A stretch of 64,000 nucleotides of DNA, taken from the NCBI RefSeq assembly GCF_000685865.1, contig NZ_JMKS01000005.1, forward strand, positions 62,001 to 126,000, written 5' to 3'. How positions within the stretch are numbered: position 1 is the stretch's first letter; each line of letters begins with the position of its first letter. Shown here one piece after another: positions 18,006-24,707 of this stretch. The stretch is from Exiguobacterium antarcticum DSM 14480 (GTDB lineage Bacteria > Bacillota > Bacilli > Exiguobacteriales > Exiguobacteriaceae). The translations under genes and the position numbers were made by a program. Below the pieces are notes generated by a model, which had not been told where the DNA came from, ran no database searches, and saw only the letters and a list, made by a program, of their open reading frames with translations.

Positions 18006-18021
18006 GTTAAAGCGTTTTCAT
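18006..18021 (+). promoter_or_regulatory. CcpA cre box before the PTS permease
   Basis: GTTAAAGCGTTTTCAT matches the catabolite-responsive element (TGWAARCGYTWWCA) with one mismatch, about 45 bp before the start codon. Carbon catabolite control of the PTS gene is likely. The spacing to a promoter was not resolved, though TAATAATAATAA-rich sequence lies just upstream. Confidence 0.6.
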
Positions 18022-18064
18022 CGTCATGTCATTATTAGTTTTTTATCCAGAAAGGGTGAAGTGT

Positions 18065-19573
18065 ATGTTGCAGTTTCTTCAACGAATCGGTAAAGCATTG
18101 ATGTTACCGATTGCCGTTTTACCAGCCGCAGGAATTGTCCTTCGACTCGGATCAGCAGATATGTTAGATGTTCCACTGATGGTTGCTGCCGGTGGGGCGA
18201 TTTTTGATAACTTGCCGCTGATTTTTGCGATTGGTGTAGCGATTGGTTTATCGATTGATGCAAGTGGAGCCGCTGGTTTAGCGGGAGCGGTCGGGTATTT
18301 GGTTCTAAAGACGGGCGTCGACTCGATGAATAAAGATTATTCGGATGCTCAGATTCAGGCGAAGTATGATGCGATTGCCGCCATCGTCAATGATTCCTCG
18401 ACCAAGGTCGATGGGGCGACCTTGAGTTCCATCGCCAGTCAGGCGACTTTAGGTTCGATGGTCAACATGGCAGTGTTTGGCGGAATCATCGCCGGTATCG
18501 TCGCCGGACTGTTATACAACCGTTTTTATAATATTAAATTGCCGGATTGGTTAGCCTTCTTTGGGGGACGTCGTTTTGTTCCGATCGTTACTTCAGCAGC
18601 GATGCTAGTTCTAGCATTTGTATTTGGTTACTTATGGCCGTTCATCGAAGACGGGATCAACAATGCAGGAGAGTGGATGGTCAGCCTTGGAGCCGGAGGA
18701 GCCGCCCTGTTTGGTTTCTTCAACCGACTCTTGATTCCTGTAGGTCTTCACCATGTCTTAAATAATATTTTTTGGTTCGTCTTTGGTTCCTACGAAAAAG
18801 CAGACGGAACGATTGCGAACGGAGATATCGCCCGGTTCTTCGCCGGTGATCCGACGGCCGGTATTTATCAAGCTGGATTCTTCCCAATCATGATGTTTGC
18901 CTTGCCGGCCGCTGCTGCCGCAATGGTCATGGCAGCACGGAAGGAAAATCGTAAAGCGGTCGCGGGAGCGATGATTGGTTTAGGATTAACCTCGTTCTTG
19001 ACCGGAATCACGGAACCGATTGAGTTTTCGTTTATGTTCTTGTCACCTGTCTTGTACGTGATTCATGCTGTTCTGACCGGTGTGTCAATGGCCGTCGTCA
19101 ACTTACTTGGTATTCTGCACGGCTTCTCCTTCTCAGCAGGATTCATCGATTATGTCTTGAATTTTGGGATTGCGACCAAACCCTTACTGTTACTTCTCGT
19201 TGGTCTGGCGTTCGCGGTCATCTATTACTTCCTATTCTACTTCATGATCACGAAGTTTGATCTGAAAACACCGGGTCGTGAAGATGAATCACTCGTAACG
19301 GACACGGGACTTGTCGCAGGAGTGTCTGATGACAAGTATGAGCAACAGGCAGCCCGGATTTTTGCAGGATTACAAGGAACGGAGAACGTGACGGCGATTG
19401 ATAACTGTGCGACACGCCTCCGTCTTCAAGTAAAGGATGCAAGCATCATTGATGAAGCAGCGATTAAAGCTGCAGGAGCAAAAGGTGTCATGAAGATGGG
19501 CGCAACAAATGTCCAAATCATCATCGGTACCGATGTCGAATTCGTAGCAGATGCCATGAAACGGCAAAAATAA
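18065..19573 (+). CDS. PTS permease EIICB of the N-acetylglucosamine/glucose family (NagP/NagE-like)
   Basis: A 502-residue phosphotransferase permease that imports and phosphorylates an amino sugar or glucose. The EIIC domain (about residues 1-385, eight to ten helices) shows GLHHVLNNIFWF and GITEPIEF. The EIIB domain (about 425-502) carries the phosphorylated cysteine in DNCATRLRLQV. No EIIA domain is attached, so it must borrow one. The N-terminus LQFLQRIGKALMLPIAVLPAAG resembles NagP, making GlcNAc the best guess. ATG at 18065 follows AGAAAGGG; an extension to 18026 has no ribosome site. Confidence 0.9.
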   Translation: MLQFLQRIGKALMLPIAVLPAAGIVLRLGSADMLDVPLMVAAGGAIFDNLPLIFAIGVAIGLSIDASGAAGLAGAVGYLVLKTGVDSMNKDYSDAQIQAKYDAIAAIVNDSSTKVDGATLSSIASQATLGSMVNMAVFGGIIAGIVAGLLYNRFYNIKLPDWLAFFGGRRFVPIVTSAAMLVLAFVFGYLWPFIEDGINNAGEWMVSLGAGGAALFGFFNRLLIPVGLHHVLNNIFWFVFGSYEKADGTIANGDIARFFAGDPTAGIYQAGFFPIMMFALPAAAAAMVMAARKENRKAVAGAMIGLGLTSFLTGITEPIEFSFMFLSPVLYVIHAVLTGVSMAVVNLLGILHGFSFSAGFIDYVLNFGIATKPLLLLLVGLAFAVIYYFLFYFMITKFDLKTPGREDESLVTDTGLVAGVSDDKYEQQAARIFAGLQGTENVTAIDNCATRLRLQVKDASIIDEAAIKAAGAKGVMKMGATNVQIIIGTDVEFVADAMKRQK

Positions 19574-19614
19574 AAAAACGGCCTTTCCTGATTTTTTCAG
19601 GAAAGGTCGTTTTG
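19573..19614. terminator. Bidirectional terminator between the PTS gene and the DMT exporter
   Basis: ACGGCCTTTCCTG / CAGGAAAGGTCGT stem with A and T runs on both sides. It overlaps the last codons of the convergent exporter gene. Confidence 0.85.
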
Positions 19615-20502
19615 ACGTTGAACAGAAACAGTAGGTTGTTTAAGACTACTCACATAAATCGGGTAGAAGATCCCGATTAAGATGATGATGATCCCGATCC
19701 ACTGGGAAGCGGATAGGTGTTCACCCAAGATGAGGACCGAACAGATGACAGCTGTCGGGAGTTCTGCAGCTCCTAACAACGAGACACTAGCAGAACTGAG
19801 ATGTGGTGCTCCTGCAGCAAACAGAAGCGGTGGCAAAATCAAGGCAAACAATCCAAGCGGCAGCGCGTACCAAATCAACCCTTGTTCAAAATTCGAGACA
19901 GTCAGGAAGGTTGTTGGGGGATACATAATCATCACGAACAGGAGTCCACCGGTCATCATATAAAAACTTTTTTTGATGACCGGGACATGATTGGCGACTC
20001 GACCACTCGCTAATAAGAAAATCGAGAAACTGATGGCCGCACCCAGTCCAAACAAAGTGCCGCGAAGATCAAGTGGACTTGAGTAAGCAGCACTGGCTAA
20101 GACTGCTCCACCAATCAATAAGACGGCCGATAAAAAGTGTGGACGTGATGGAAGACGTTTTGTCAAAAGCGAATCAATCACGACACCAATCCACGTGAAT
20201 TGGAACAGCAGAATGATGGCAACAGAAGCTGAAACCGTTTGGAGACTTTGGTAATACAAGTAGCCGGTCGTCCCGCTTGAAATTCCGATCGTGATTAAGG
20301 TAAGCGCCGTTGTCGGGGCTAACCGTAAATTTTTTGTCAGTAACGCTAAGATAAAAATCATCAACCAACCGAAAAAGAATTGGCTGCCAGAAACGGCAGC
20401 CGAGTCGAAACCAGCACCATATGCTAGTTTGACGATGGTGGATAAGACACCATAGCTGATGGCACCAATTAAGACGAAAAGTGTTGCTTTAGAACGATTC
20501 AT
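19597..20502 (-). CDS. EamA/DMT family transporter
   Basis: A 301-residue inner-membrane protein with ten predicted helices in two five-helix EamA repeats (about residues 5-135 and 150-285), typical of drug/metabolite exporters. The second repeat ends with the ILGEHLSASQWIGIIIILIGI pattern seen in this family. Substrate cannot be read from sequence. ATG at 20502 follows GGAGG at 7 nt; the in-frame upstream ATG at 20544 lacks one and lies in the preceding terminator. Confidence 0.9.
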   Translation of the reverse strand: MNRSKATLFVLIGAISYGVLSTIVKLAYGAGFDSAAVSGSQFFFGWLMIFILALLTKNLRLAPTTALTLITIGISSGTTGYLYYQSLQTVSASVAIILLFQFTWIGVVIDSLLTKRLPSRPHFLSAVLLIGGAVLASAAYSSPLDLRGTLFGLGAAISFSIFLLASGRVANHVPVIKKSFYMMTGGLLFVMIMYPPTTFLTVSNFEQGLIWYALPLGLFALILPPLLFAAGAPHLSSASVSLLGAAELPTAVICSVLILGEHLSASQWIGIIIILIGIFYPIYVSSLKQPTVSVQRQNDLS

Positions 20503-20530
20503 ATAGGTTCCTCCATGTTTTAGAACGCAC

Positions 20531-20588
20531 AAAAAAGGTTGCAACGGGGCCTTGTCCAGGTTTTTTGGACAGGGTTTGGTTGCAACCT
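20531..20588 (-). terminator. Nested-palindrome terminator between ykyA and the DMT exporter
   Basis: An outer perfect repeat AGGTTGCAAC / GTTGCAACCT (10 bp) encloses a second hairpin, CCTGTCCA / TGGACAAGG, and on the minus strand is followed by TTTTTTGTG. It should end ykyA transcription 29 bp before the exporter start, or act as an attenuator if the exporter has no promoter of its own. Confidence 0.75.
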
Positions 20589-20595
20589 GTGTGAG

Positions 20596-21246
20596 TTATT
20601 TAATGTTGAGTCCAACCTTTTCATAAAAGGCAGGCTTTAATTCGTTGTACCGGACCGTCAGTTGATTAAACGTCTTTAAAGCATCTGTCGCTTGACGAGA
20701 AGTTTGGTTTAAATCCGCTGTTGCTTCGTCAATCTTAACGAAATTCGGTTTTTCGGTCAAGTAGGAGAGCACTTTCTTTTCAGAGGTGATCACCGCTTCG
20801 TAACGTTTTAAAAAGGTGTTAAAGGCTTTTTTTCTCTGATCAAAAATGTCCAGTAACGCCGTACCATCTTTTTTTGCATCAGCCGGTAAGGTCGCTATTT
20901 CATCCGTCAATTCCTGTCGATCGAACTCTTCGAACGCACGGCTCCGGATTTTTTGTTCTTGTTTTAATAGATCAACCCGCTTTTGGTTCAAATCCGTCAG
21001 TTCATCACGTTCATTTTGAGCACGTTTGATGTCGTCGGCTCCAGCCTCTAGCACCGCCTGATACGTGTTGACAGAAACTTCATCTTGCCGTGTTCGTTGC
21101 TCTGCGATGGTTTCCGCTTTTTGTTCGAGTTGCGCCTGCTTCTCTAACTGGTCGTAAATCGAGGAAGCCGGATCAGTCGAACACGCACTGAGTAGAAGGA
21201 TGCTGAGACCGGTCAAACTACTAGCTAAAAACATCCGTTTTTTCAT
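20596..21246 (-). CDS. YkyA family cell-wall-associated lipoprotein
   Basis: A 216-residue lipoprotein (lipobox LLLSACST, cysteine about residue 22) matching the putative cell-wall binding YkyA family. After the lipobox it is almost all helical and charged, with long coiled-coil stretches (QLEKQAQLEQKAETIAEQ; RDELTDLNQKRVDLLKQEQK). Function is not known; other members are surface proteins of Bacilli. The start codon is odd: it lies directly beside the right end of a dead IscB element and no Shine-Dalgarno sequence is visible (CCACCCTATAAACA-ATG). Its original promoter and ribosome site seem to have been displaced. Confidence 0.87.
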   Translation of the reverse strand: MKKRMFLASSLTGLSILLLSACSTDPASSIYDQLEKQAQLEQKAETIAEQRTRQDEVSVNTYQAVLEAGADDIKRAQNERDELTDLNQKRVDLLKQEQKIRSRAFEEFDRQELTDEIATLPADAKKDGTALLDIFDQRKKAFNTFLKRYEAVITSEKKVLSYLTEKPNFVKIDEATADLNQTSRQATDALKTFNQLTVRYNELKPAFYEKVGLNIK

Positions 21247-21279
21247 TGTTTATAGGGTGGCGGAGACCCGTGACTTCAG

Positions 21280-21693
21280 TCATGGGAGGAGCCGACCCTC
21301 ACCTCCTTCTGGTTGGATGTCGACGAGCCATGTCGTCGCTCTCTCAAGTAGTATCAGTTTCTTATGCGAAGCGGATTTATGAACGCGGACTCCTTGTAAC
21401 GTCCTAAGGTCGAAATAGCCGGTCTTACGTCTTCCGAACACGAAACACGTCTGTCCCTCGTACTGCACCTTGTCGAACAGTTGATAGCCGTGGACAAGGC
21501 GCTCCGCTTTGTTCGCCTTTCTTTTACCAGCCTTTCCGATGGTCATCTGATGCAGTTGACGGTTGTTCGCGCGTACCTGTCGGAAAAGATACGACACCTT
21601 CGGTGCTTCTGCTAGTCGATTCCCGCTGATGCAACGTGCGTCGACAGCATGACGCTTCTCCAGTCCATTTTCGATGTGTGTGTTCTTCGTCAA
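21280..21693 (-). pseudogene. iscB: IscB RNA-guided nuclease, C-terminal fragment
   Basis: 137 residues that resemble the end of IscB proteins: TKNTHIENGLEKRHAVDARC carries the RuvC-III histidine/aspartate motif (HAVDA), followed by ISGNRLA, the basic RANNRQLHQMTIGKAGKRK segment, VHGYQLFDKV and FVFGRRKTGYFDLRTL, a C-terminal domain order known in this family. IscB proteins are normally about 400-500 aa, so around 300 N-terminal residues, including RuvC-I and HNH, are gone. A stop codon (TAA) lies eight codons upstream and the first codon is TTG without a ribosome site. It cannot be an active nuclease. Confidence 0.8.
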
Positions 21694-21699
21694 TGTTGG

Positions 21700-21872
21700 G
21701 AAGGCGTTTTACATCTGCAACACCGTCCCGACCCAACAGGACTTTTAATCACAGACGACAGGGCAATCGGCTAGAACAGGTACCGAGAGGTGTCATGACC
21801 CAACCAACGGAGTTCGTAAGAACCGAGACTAGTCCATTTCAGGCTTTCACAAGCCTGTCACTTTAGTGATGG
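21700..21872 (-). ncRNA. Probable omega-RNA (HEARO-type) remnant of the IscB element
   Basis: IscB genes are preceded by a structured guide RNA that spans the left end. The corresponding stretch here keeps folding elements: a TCACTAAAGTGA end hairpin, CAGGCTT-GTGA-AAGCCTG (21840-21858) and several GC-rich pairs up to the truncated reading frame. Position and orientation fit; identity as omega-RNA is inferred from the neighbouring IscB fragment. The guide would come from DNA just outside TTAC, the 3' end of the deacetylase gene. Confidence 0.5.
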
Positions 21873-21893
21873 GTAATTGACTATCGTAGCTCC

Positions 21894-22742
21894 TTACAGA
21901 TTTGGGTATTTCGAAAAATTATAGGGAATATGGAAGTCTTCATCATAAATCGAGAATTGATAACCTTTTTTCTTGAGACCTGCAATGATTGCCGGTAATG
22001 CGCGCAACGTTTGCGGTTGTTCGTGTAACAGGATGATTTCGACGGGATCCTCCGCCCGATCAATGACTGTTTTAGCAACTTCCTTGGCACTGTCCTTGTA
22101 GTACCAATCCATCGAATCGATTGACCAGTCCCACACCCGAAGATTTGCTCGTTCGATTTCTTTCGCAATCGATTTGGTAATGCTGGGAGACGAACCGTAC
22201 GGCGGACGTGTCAGAAGTGGGGCATGACCCGTCAGTTGCTTGATTTGTTTTTGAACACGCAGCATTTCGGGAACATATTGCTTCTTTTCATATAACGTAT
22301 CGTAGTCGTGCGTTTCACTGTGTAATCCGATGTAGTGACCGTCATTTGACATCGTACGCACCACATTCGCTTGCTGATTGATGTTAGGACCCATCAAAAA
22401 GAACGTTGCTTTGGCGTTTTGTTCCTTTAATGACTGTAAAATATCTGACGTCAATGCTGTCGGACCATCTTCAAAAGTCAGGTAAGCCACTTTTTTAGTA
22501 ATGCCGTTCCATTTTTCGACACGTGCTTTGTCGAGATTTGCAACCGGGACTTCACTTAGTGACTGTACGGACTTTACGGCAGTTTGCTGTTGGTTCGAAC
22601 TGAGGTATTGATAAATGACATAACCGCCGATCGGAAGCAACAGAAGGGCTAGAAAAATAAAAAGCTTAGCGACATACTTTCGTTTTGGTTTTCGGTGTCT
22701 TGGACCAAGTCCAATCGGGTTACCTGAGTTGTATGAGTCCAT
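21894..22742 (-). CDS. Membrane-anchored polysaccharide deacetylase
   Basis: A 282-residue carbohydrate esterase family 4 protein. A short basic N-terminus (RHRKPKRKY) and one membrane helix (about residues 25-47) are followed by an extracellular NodB domain (about 90-275) with TFEDGPTALT, HSETHDYDT (metal histidines), TRPPYGSSPS and a final LLHEQPQT motif. The usual first metal-site pair Asp-Asp reads Glu-Asp (FEDG), as in several PdaA-like peptidoglycan deacetylases. Start chosen at the ATG with AAAGGAG upstream; the ATG 16 codons earlier lacks one. An IscB relic begins 18 bp after its stop. Confidence 0.9.
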   Translation of the reverse strand: MDSYNSGNPIGLGPRHRKPKRKYVAKLFIFLALLLLPIGGYVIYQYLSSNQQQTAVKSVQSLSEVPVANLDKARVEKWNGITKKVAYLTFEDGPTALTSDILQSLKEQNAKATFFLMGPNINQQANVVRTMSNDGHYIGLHSETHDYDTLYEKKQYVPEMLRVQKQIKQLTGHAPLLTRPPYGSSPSITKSIAKEIERANLRVWDWSIDSMDWYYKDSAKEVAKTVIDRAEDPVEIILLHEQPQTLRALPAIIAGLKKKGYQFSIYDEDFHIPYNFSKYPNL

Positions 22743-22893
22743 CGATGTCTGAGCTCCTTTACGGAAAATCGTATGCTTTAACTGTAACATTTTGTCTATT
22801 TCATTTGTAACAAAAACATTACAAAAAGATGACTGAGTGGTCTATTTTTTAAAAAAATACATTTAATATAGAAGAAAATCATTTTTTTTAGAC

Positions 22894-22932
22894 AAAAAAA
22901 GAAGTCAATCCGCTAACGGAGACTTCTTTTTG
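22894..22932. terminator. Bidirectional hairpin between yhfH and the deacetylase promoter region
   Basis: AAAGAAGTC / GACTTCTTT stem enclosing an inner TCCG-CTAA-CGGA stem, with A7 and T5 flanks. It can end yhfH transcription on the minus strand. Confidence 0.75.
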
Positions 22933-22947
22933 CATGTCACTCAGTGA

Positions 22948-23097
22948 TCAGTGTTCTGTAACAGCACACTCGTCACACTCTGTTTTATACGATTCGCACT
23001 GTTCATCCATTTCTTTTCCGCAATGTGAGCAGGTTTTGACCGGAAGCTGGCGATAAAATTCGGGCGACGTTTCTTGGTAAAGGGGTTGTTCCATCAT
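22948..23097 (-). CDS. yhfH: YhfH family mini zinc-ribbon protein (49 aa)
   Basis: A 49-residue protein starting MMEQPLYQETSPEFYRQLP. The second half holds CSHCGKEMDEQCESYKTECD followed by ECAV: two CxxC knuckles (cysteines about 23/26 and 41/44) plus a fifth cysteine at 34. Spacing and the FYRQLPVKTC entry match the YhfH family of tiny Bacilli proteins, of unknown function, probably binding one zinc ion. The ribosome site GAGGAGG is excellent. It is divergent from the nitroreductase gene and shares its control region. Confidence 0.85.
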   Translation of the reverse strand: MMEQPLYQETSPEFYRQLPVKTCSHCGKEMDEQCESYKTECDECAVTEH

Positions 23098-23150
23098 GTT
23101 TTCCTCCTCGTGTTAGTAAATGTGTCCGCAAATAACACTTAATTTATTTT

Positions 23151-23194
23151 ATTGTACTAGTACAGTTTGATTTAGTCAACCTTTGTTTTATAAC
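23151..23194. promoter_or_regulatory. Divergent promoters of yhfH and nitroreductase with a shared palindromic operator
   Basis: Minus strand: TTGACT (23174-23179), 17 bp, TACAAT (23151-23156) for yhfH. Plus strand: TTTGAT (23166-23171), 17 bp, TATAAC (23189-23194) for the nitroreductase. A perfect 12-bp palindrome TGTACTAGTACA (23153-23164) covers the yhfH -10 and touches the nitroreductase -35, so one dimeric regulator could control both. The regulator is unknown. Confidence 0.5.
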
Positions 23195-23286
23195 AGATGA
23201 ATTTTAGATAAGTCTTGTCGTATGACAGTCGACACACAGGATGATACGATAACAAAGTAAACAGATAAACTTAGAGGGGGATCATC

Positions 23287-23913
23287 ATGAATCAGACATT
23301 ACCTGAAACATTAGCACTTTTAACAGAACGTCGTTCGGTTCGTCATTACGACGAGACCTTTAAACTATCCGAACAGGAAGTACAGGAACTTATCGAATTA
23401 ACGACAGCTGCACCAAGTGCCTGGAACTTACAGCATTGGCATTTCTTGGCGTTCCATTCAGAAGAAGCAAAACAACAACTGGCTCCGATTGCTTATAATC
23501 AACCTGCCGTCAGTTCCTCTTCAGTCGTCATTGCAGTTCTCGGGGATCTGCAGGCAAACCGGAACTACAATCCCGTATACGGACCGGCAGTCGAGGCGGG
23601 CGGAATGACAGAAGACTTGTTTGATTCCATTAAAGGACAAGTAGAGGGAGCTTATCAAAGCGAAGTCTATGCCCGTGATGCAGCGATGTCGAATGCGAGC
23701 CTGGCTGCGATGCAACTGATGTTGGTTGCGGAAGCGAAGGGGTTATCGACGCTCGCAATGGGTGGGTTCAACCATCAAACCTTTACAGAAACGTTCATTA
23801 CAGATGAGCGGTATGTGCCTGTCATGTTGATTGCAGTTGGAAAGGCAGTCGAAAATGCGAAAAAACGTCCGACACTCCGATTACCGGTTGATCAGGTAAC
23901 AACGATCTTATAA
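23287..23913 (+). CDS. Nitroreductase family protein
   Basis: A 208-residue FMN-dependent oxidoreductase of the nitroreductase family, acting on quinones or nitro compounds with NAD(P)H. ERRSVRHYD near residue 13 and TTAAPSAWNLQHW near 40 are the FMN-binding motifs, and the C-terminal GGFNHQTF loop is also typical. Physiological substrate unknown. SD AGAGGGGG precedes the ATG. Divergent from yhfH, with a shared palindrome, which suggests joint control by a stress-sensing repressor. Confidence 0.9.
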   Translation: MNQTLPETLALLTERRSVRHYDETFKLSEQEVQELIELTTAAPSAWNLQHWHFLAFHSEEAKQQLAPIAYNQPAVSSSSVVIAVLGDLQANRNYNPVYGPAVEAGGMTEDLFDSIKGQVEGAYQSEVYARDAAMSNASLAAMQLMLVAEAKGLSTLAMGGFNHQTFTETFITDERYVPVMLIAVGKAVENAKKRPTLRLPVDQVTTIL

Positions 23914-23921
23914 CAGGAGAC

Positions 23922-23971
23922 GGGACTGAAAAAAGCCTGTATTTCTTGATGCGTGGTGTGCTTCAGTCCCA
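23922..23971 (+). terminator. Hairpin after the nitroreductase
   Basis: GGGACTGAA / TTCAGTCCC stem with a 31-base loop; only a weak T tract follows, so this is a modest terminator candidate. Confidence 0.45.
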
Positions 23972-24007
23972 TTTCTAGTTCTTTTTCATATTTTTTTAGA
24001 AAAGTAC

Positions 24008-24036
24008 TTGTCAGATTGTTAGTTTCTTGCTATATT
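24008..24036 (+). promoter_or_regulatory. Promoter of the first tRNA-Val gene
   Basis: TTGTCA (24008-24013), 17-bp spacer, TATATT (24031-24036). Confidence 0.6.
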
Positions 24037-24068
24037 AATACATGTCCTAGCAAGTACATCACGTACTG

Positions 24069-24155
24069 CATCATGATTCTGTAGCTCAGCTGGGAGAGCG
24101 CTACCTTGACAGGGTAGAGGTCGCTGGTTCGAGCCCAGTCAGAATCATACCAAAA
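24069..24155 (+). repeat. 87-bp direct repeat, copy 1 (tRNA-Val cassette)
   Basis: Identical to 34369-34455 in the same orientation, exactly 10,300 bp apart, and includes the whole tRNA. Flanks differ, but the terminators remain similar. Confidence 0.95.
24075..24147 (+). tRNA. tRNA-Val (anticodon GAC)
   Basis: Full cloverleaf: acceptor GATTCTG/CAGAATC, D stem GCTC/GAGC, anticodon stem CTACC/GGTAG with loop TTGACAG (anticodon GAC, valine GUC/GUU), T arm GCTGG-TTCGAGC-CCAGT. CCA is not encoded. It is a single-gene unit with its own promoter and terminator and is identical to the copy at 34375. Confidence 0.96.
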
Positions 24156-24188
24156 GCCCGTTCATCCTATGATGAGCGGGCTTTTTTA
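24154..24188 (+). terminator. Terminator of the first tRNA-Val gene
   Basis: AGCCCGTTCAT / ATGAGCGGGCT stem followed by TTTTTT; its T run abuts the stop codon of the convergent ydhK-like pseudogene. Confidence 0.85.
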
Positions 24189-24557
24189 GTTATCTGCCTG
24201 CAGGTCGTCCTCTGTGACCCATTTATGGTGTTTGACGGTTTTTCCGCCTGTTGTTGGCTTGAAATCGACCCTGTATACTGTCGTTTGTTCAGTACGATCA
24301 ATCGTTGCGTCAGCACCGTCCATCCCTTGCATGTGATCGGAAGAGAGGATGACTTTAGCGTTATCCTTAAACTTCGGGTCCTTTGCTTGTTTGAGCCCGT
24401 TCGGAATTTTCCATCACTCGAATGCATCATTCCATCATGCGAAGCATTCATATCGTCATGCATGTCATGGGAACTAGACTTTGAATCCGTTCCGCAAGCA
24501 CCCAGACCTAAAACGGTAGTGAGTGCAACGGTTGTGACAAGTAGTTGTTTTTTTCAT
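24186..24557 (-). pseudogene. YdhK-like (DUF1541) lipoprotein, frameshifted
   Basis: Two homopolymer indels split a lipoprotein gene. With one A fewer in the A7 run directly after the ATG (24548-24554) the frame reads MKKQLLVTTVALTTVLGLGA then CG, a lipobox; it continues with a His/Met/Asp-rich stretch (HDMHDDMNASHDGMMHSSDGK). There one A is missing from an A4 run near 24407, after which IPNGLKQAKDPKFK, SDHMQGMDGADA and HHKWVTEDDL form one DUF1541 unit. YdhK proteins usually have two such units, so it is also short. Function of the family is unclear; metal or surface roles are suspected. Confidence 0.8.
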
Positions 24558-24707
24558 CTGCTTTCCCCCCTAAACTGATTTGATTACGTTAGTATTATAC
24601 CCATGCTTTGTGCAGAGAGCGTGACGATTTAGATTCAGCGTGTCTGATGTACAAGTTCGATTAAAAAATCTTTAAACTTATATCCTAGAAAGACAAGGAG
24701 GGGTGAC

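Larger units (their letters stand above)
21257..21872 (-). mobile_element. Internally deleted IscB-type (IS200/IS605-like) element
   Basis: A 616-bp relic transcribed on the minus strand. The left end starts after TTAC (21873-21876), the classical IS200/IS605 left cleavage motif, followed by a TCAC-TAAA-GTGA hairpin. The right end has a subterminal hairpin CCCATGAC/GTCACGGG (21267-21286) and stops about 11 bp before ykyA. Between lie about 175 bp of omega-RNA-like sequence and the last 137 codons of an IscB protein. The RuvC-I, bridge-helix and HNH parts are missing, so only the RNA and the C-terminus remain. Right boundary is approximate. Confidence 0.75.
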
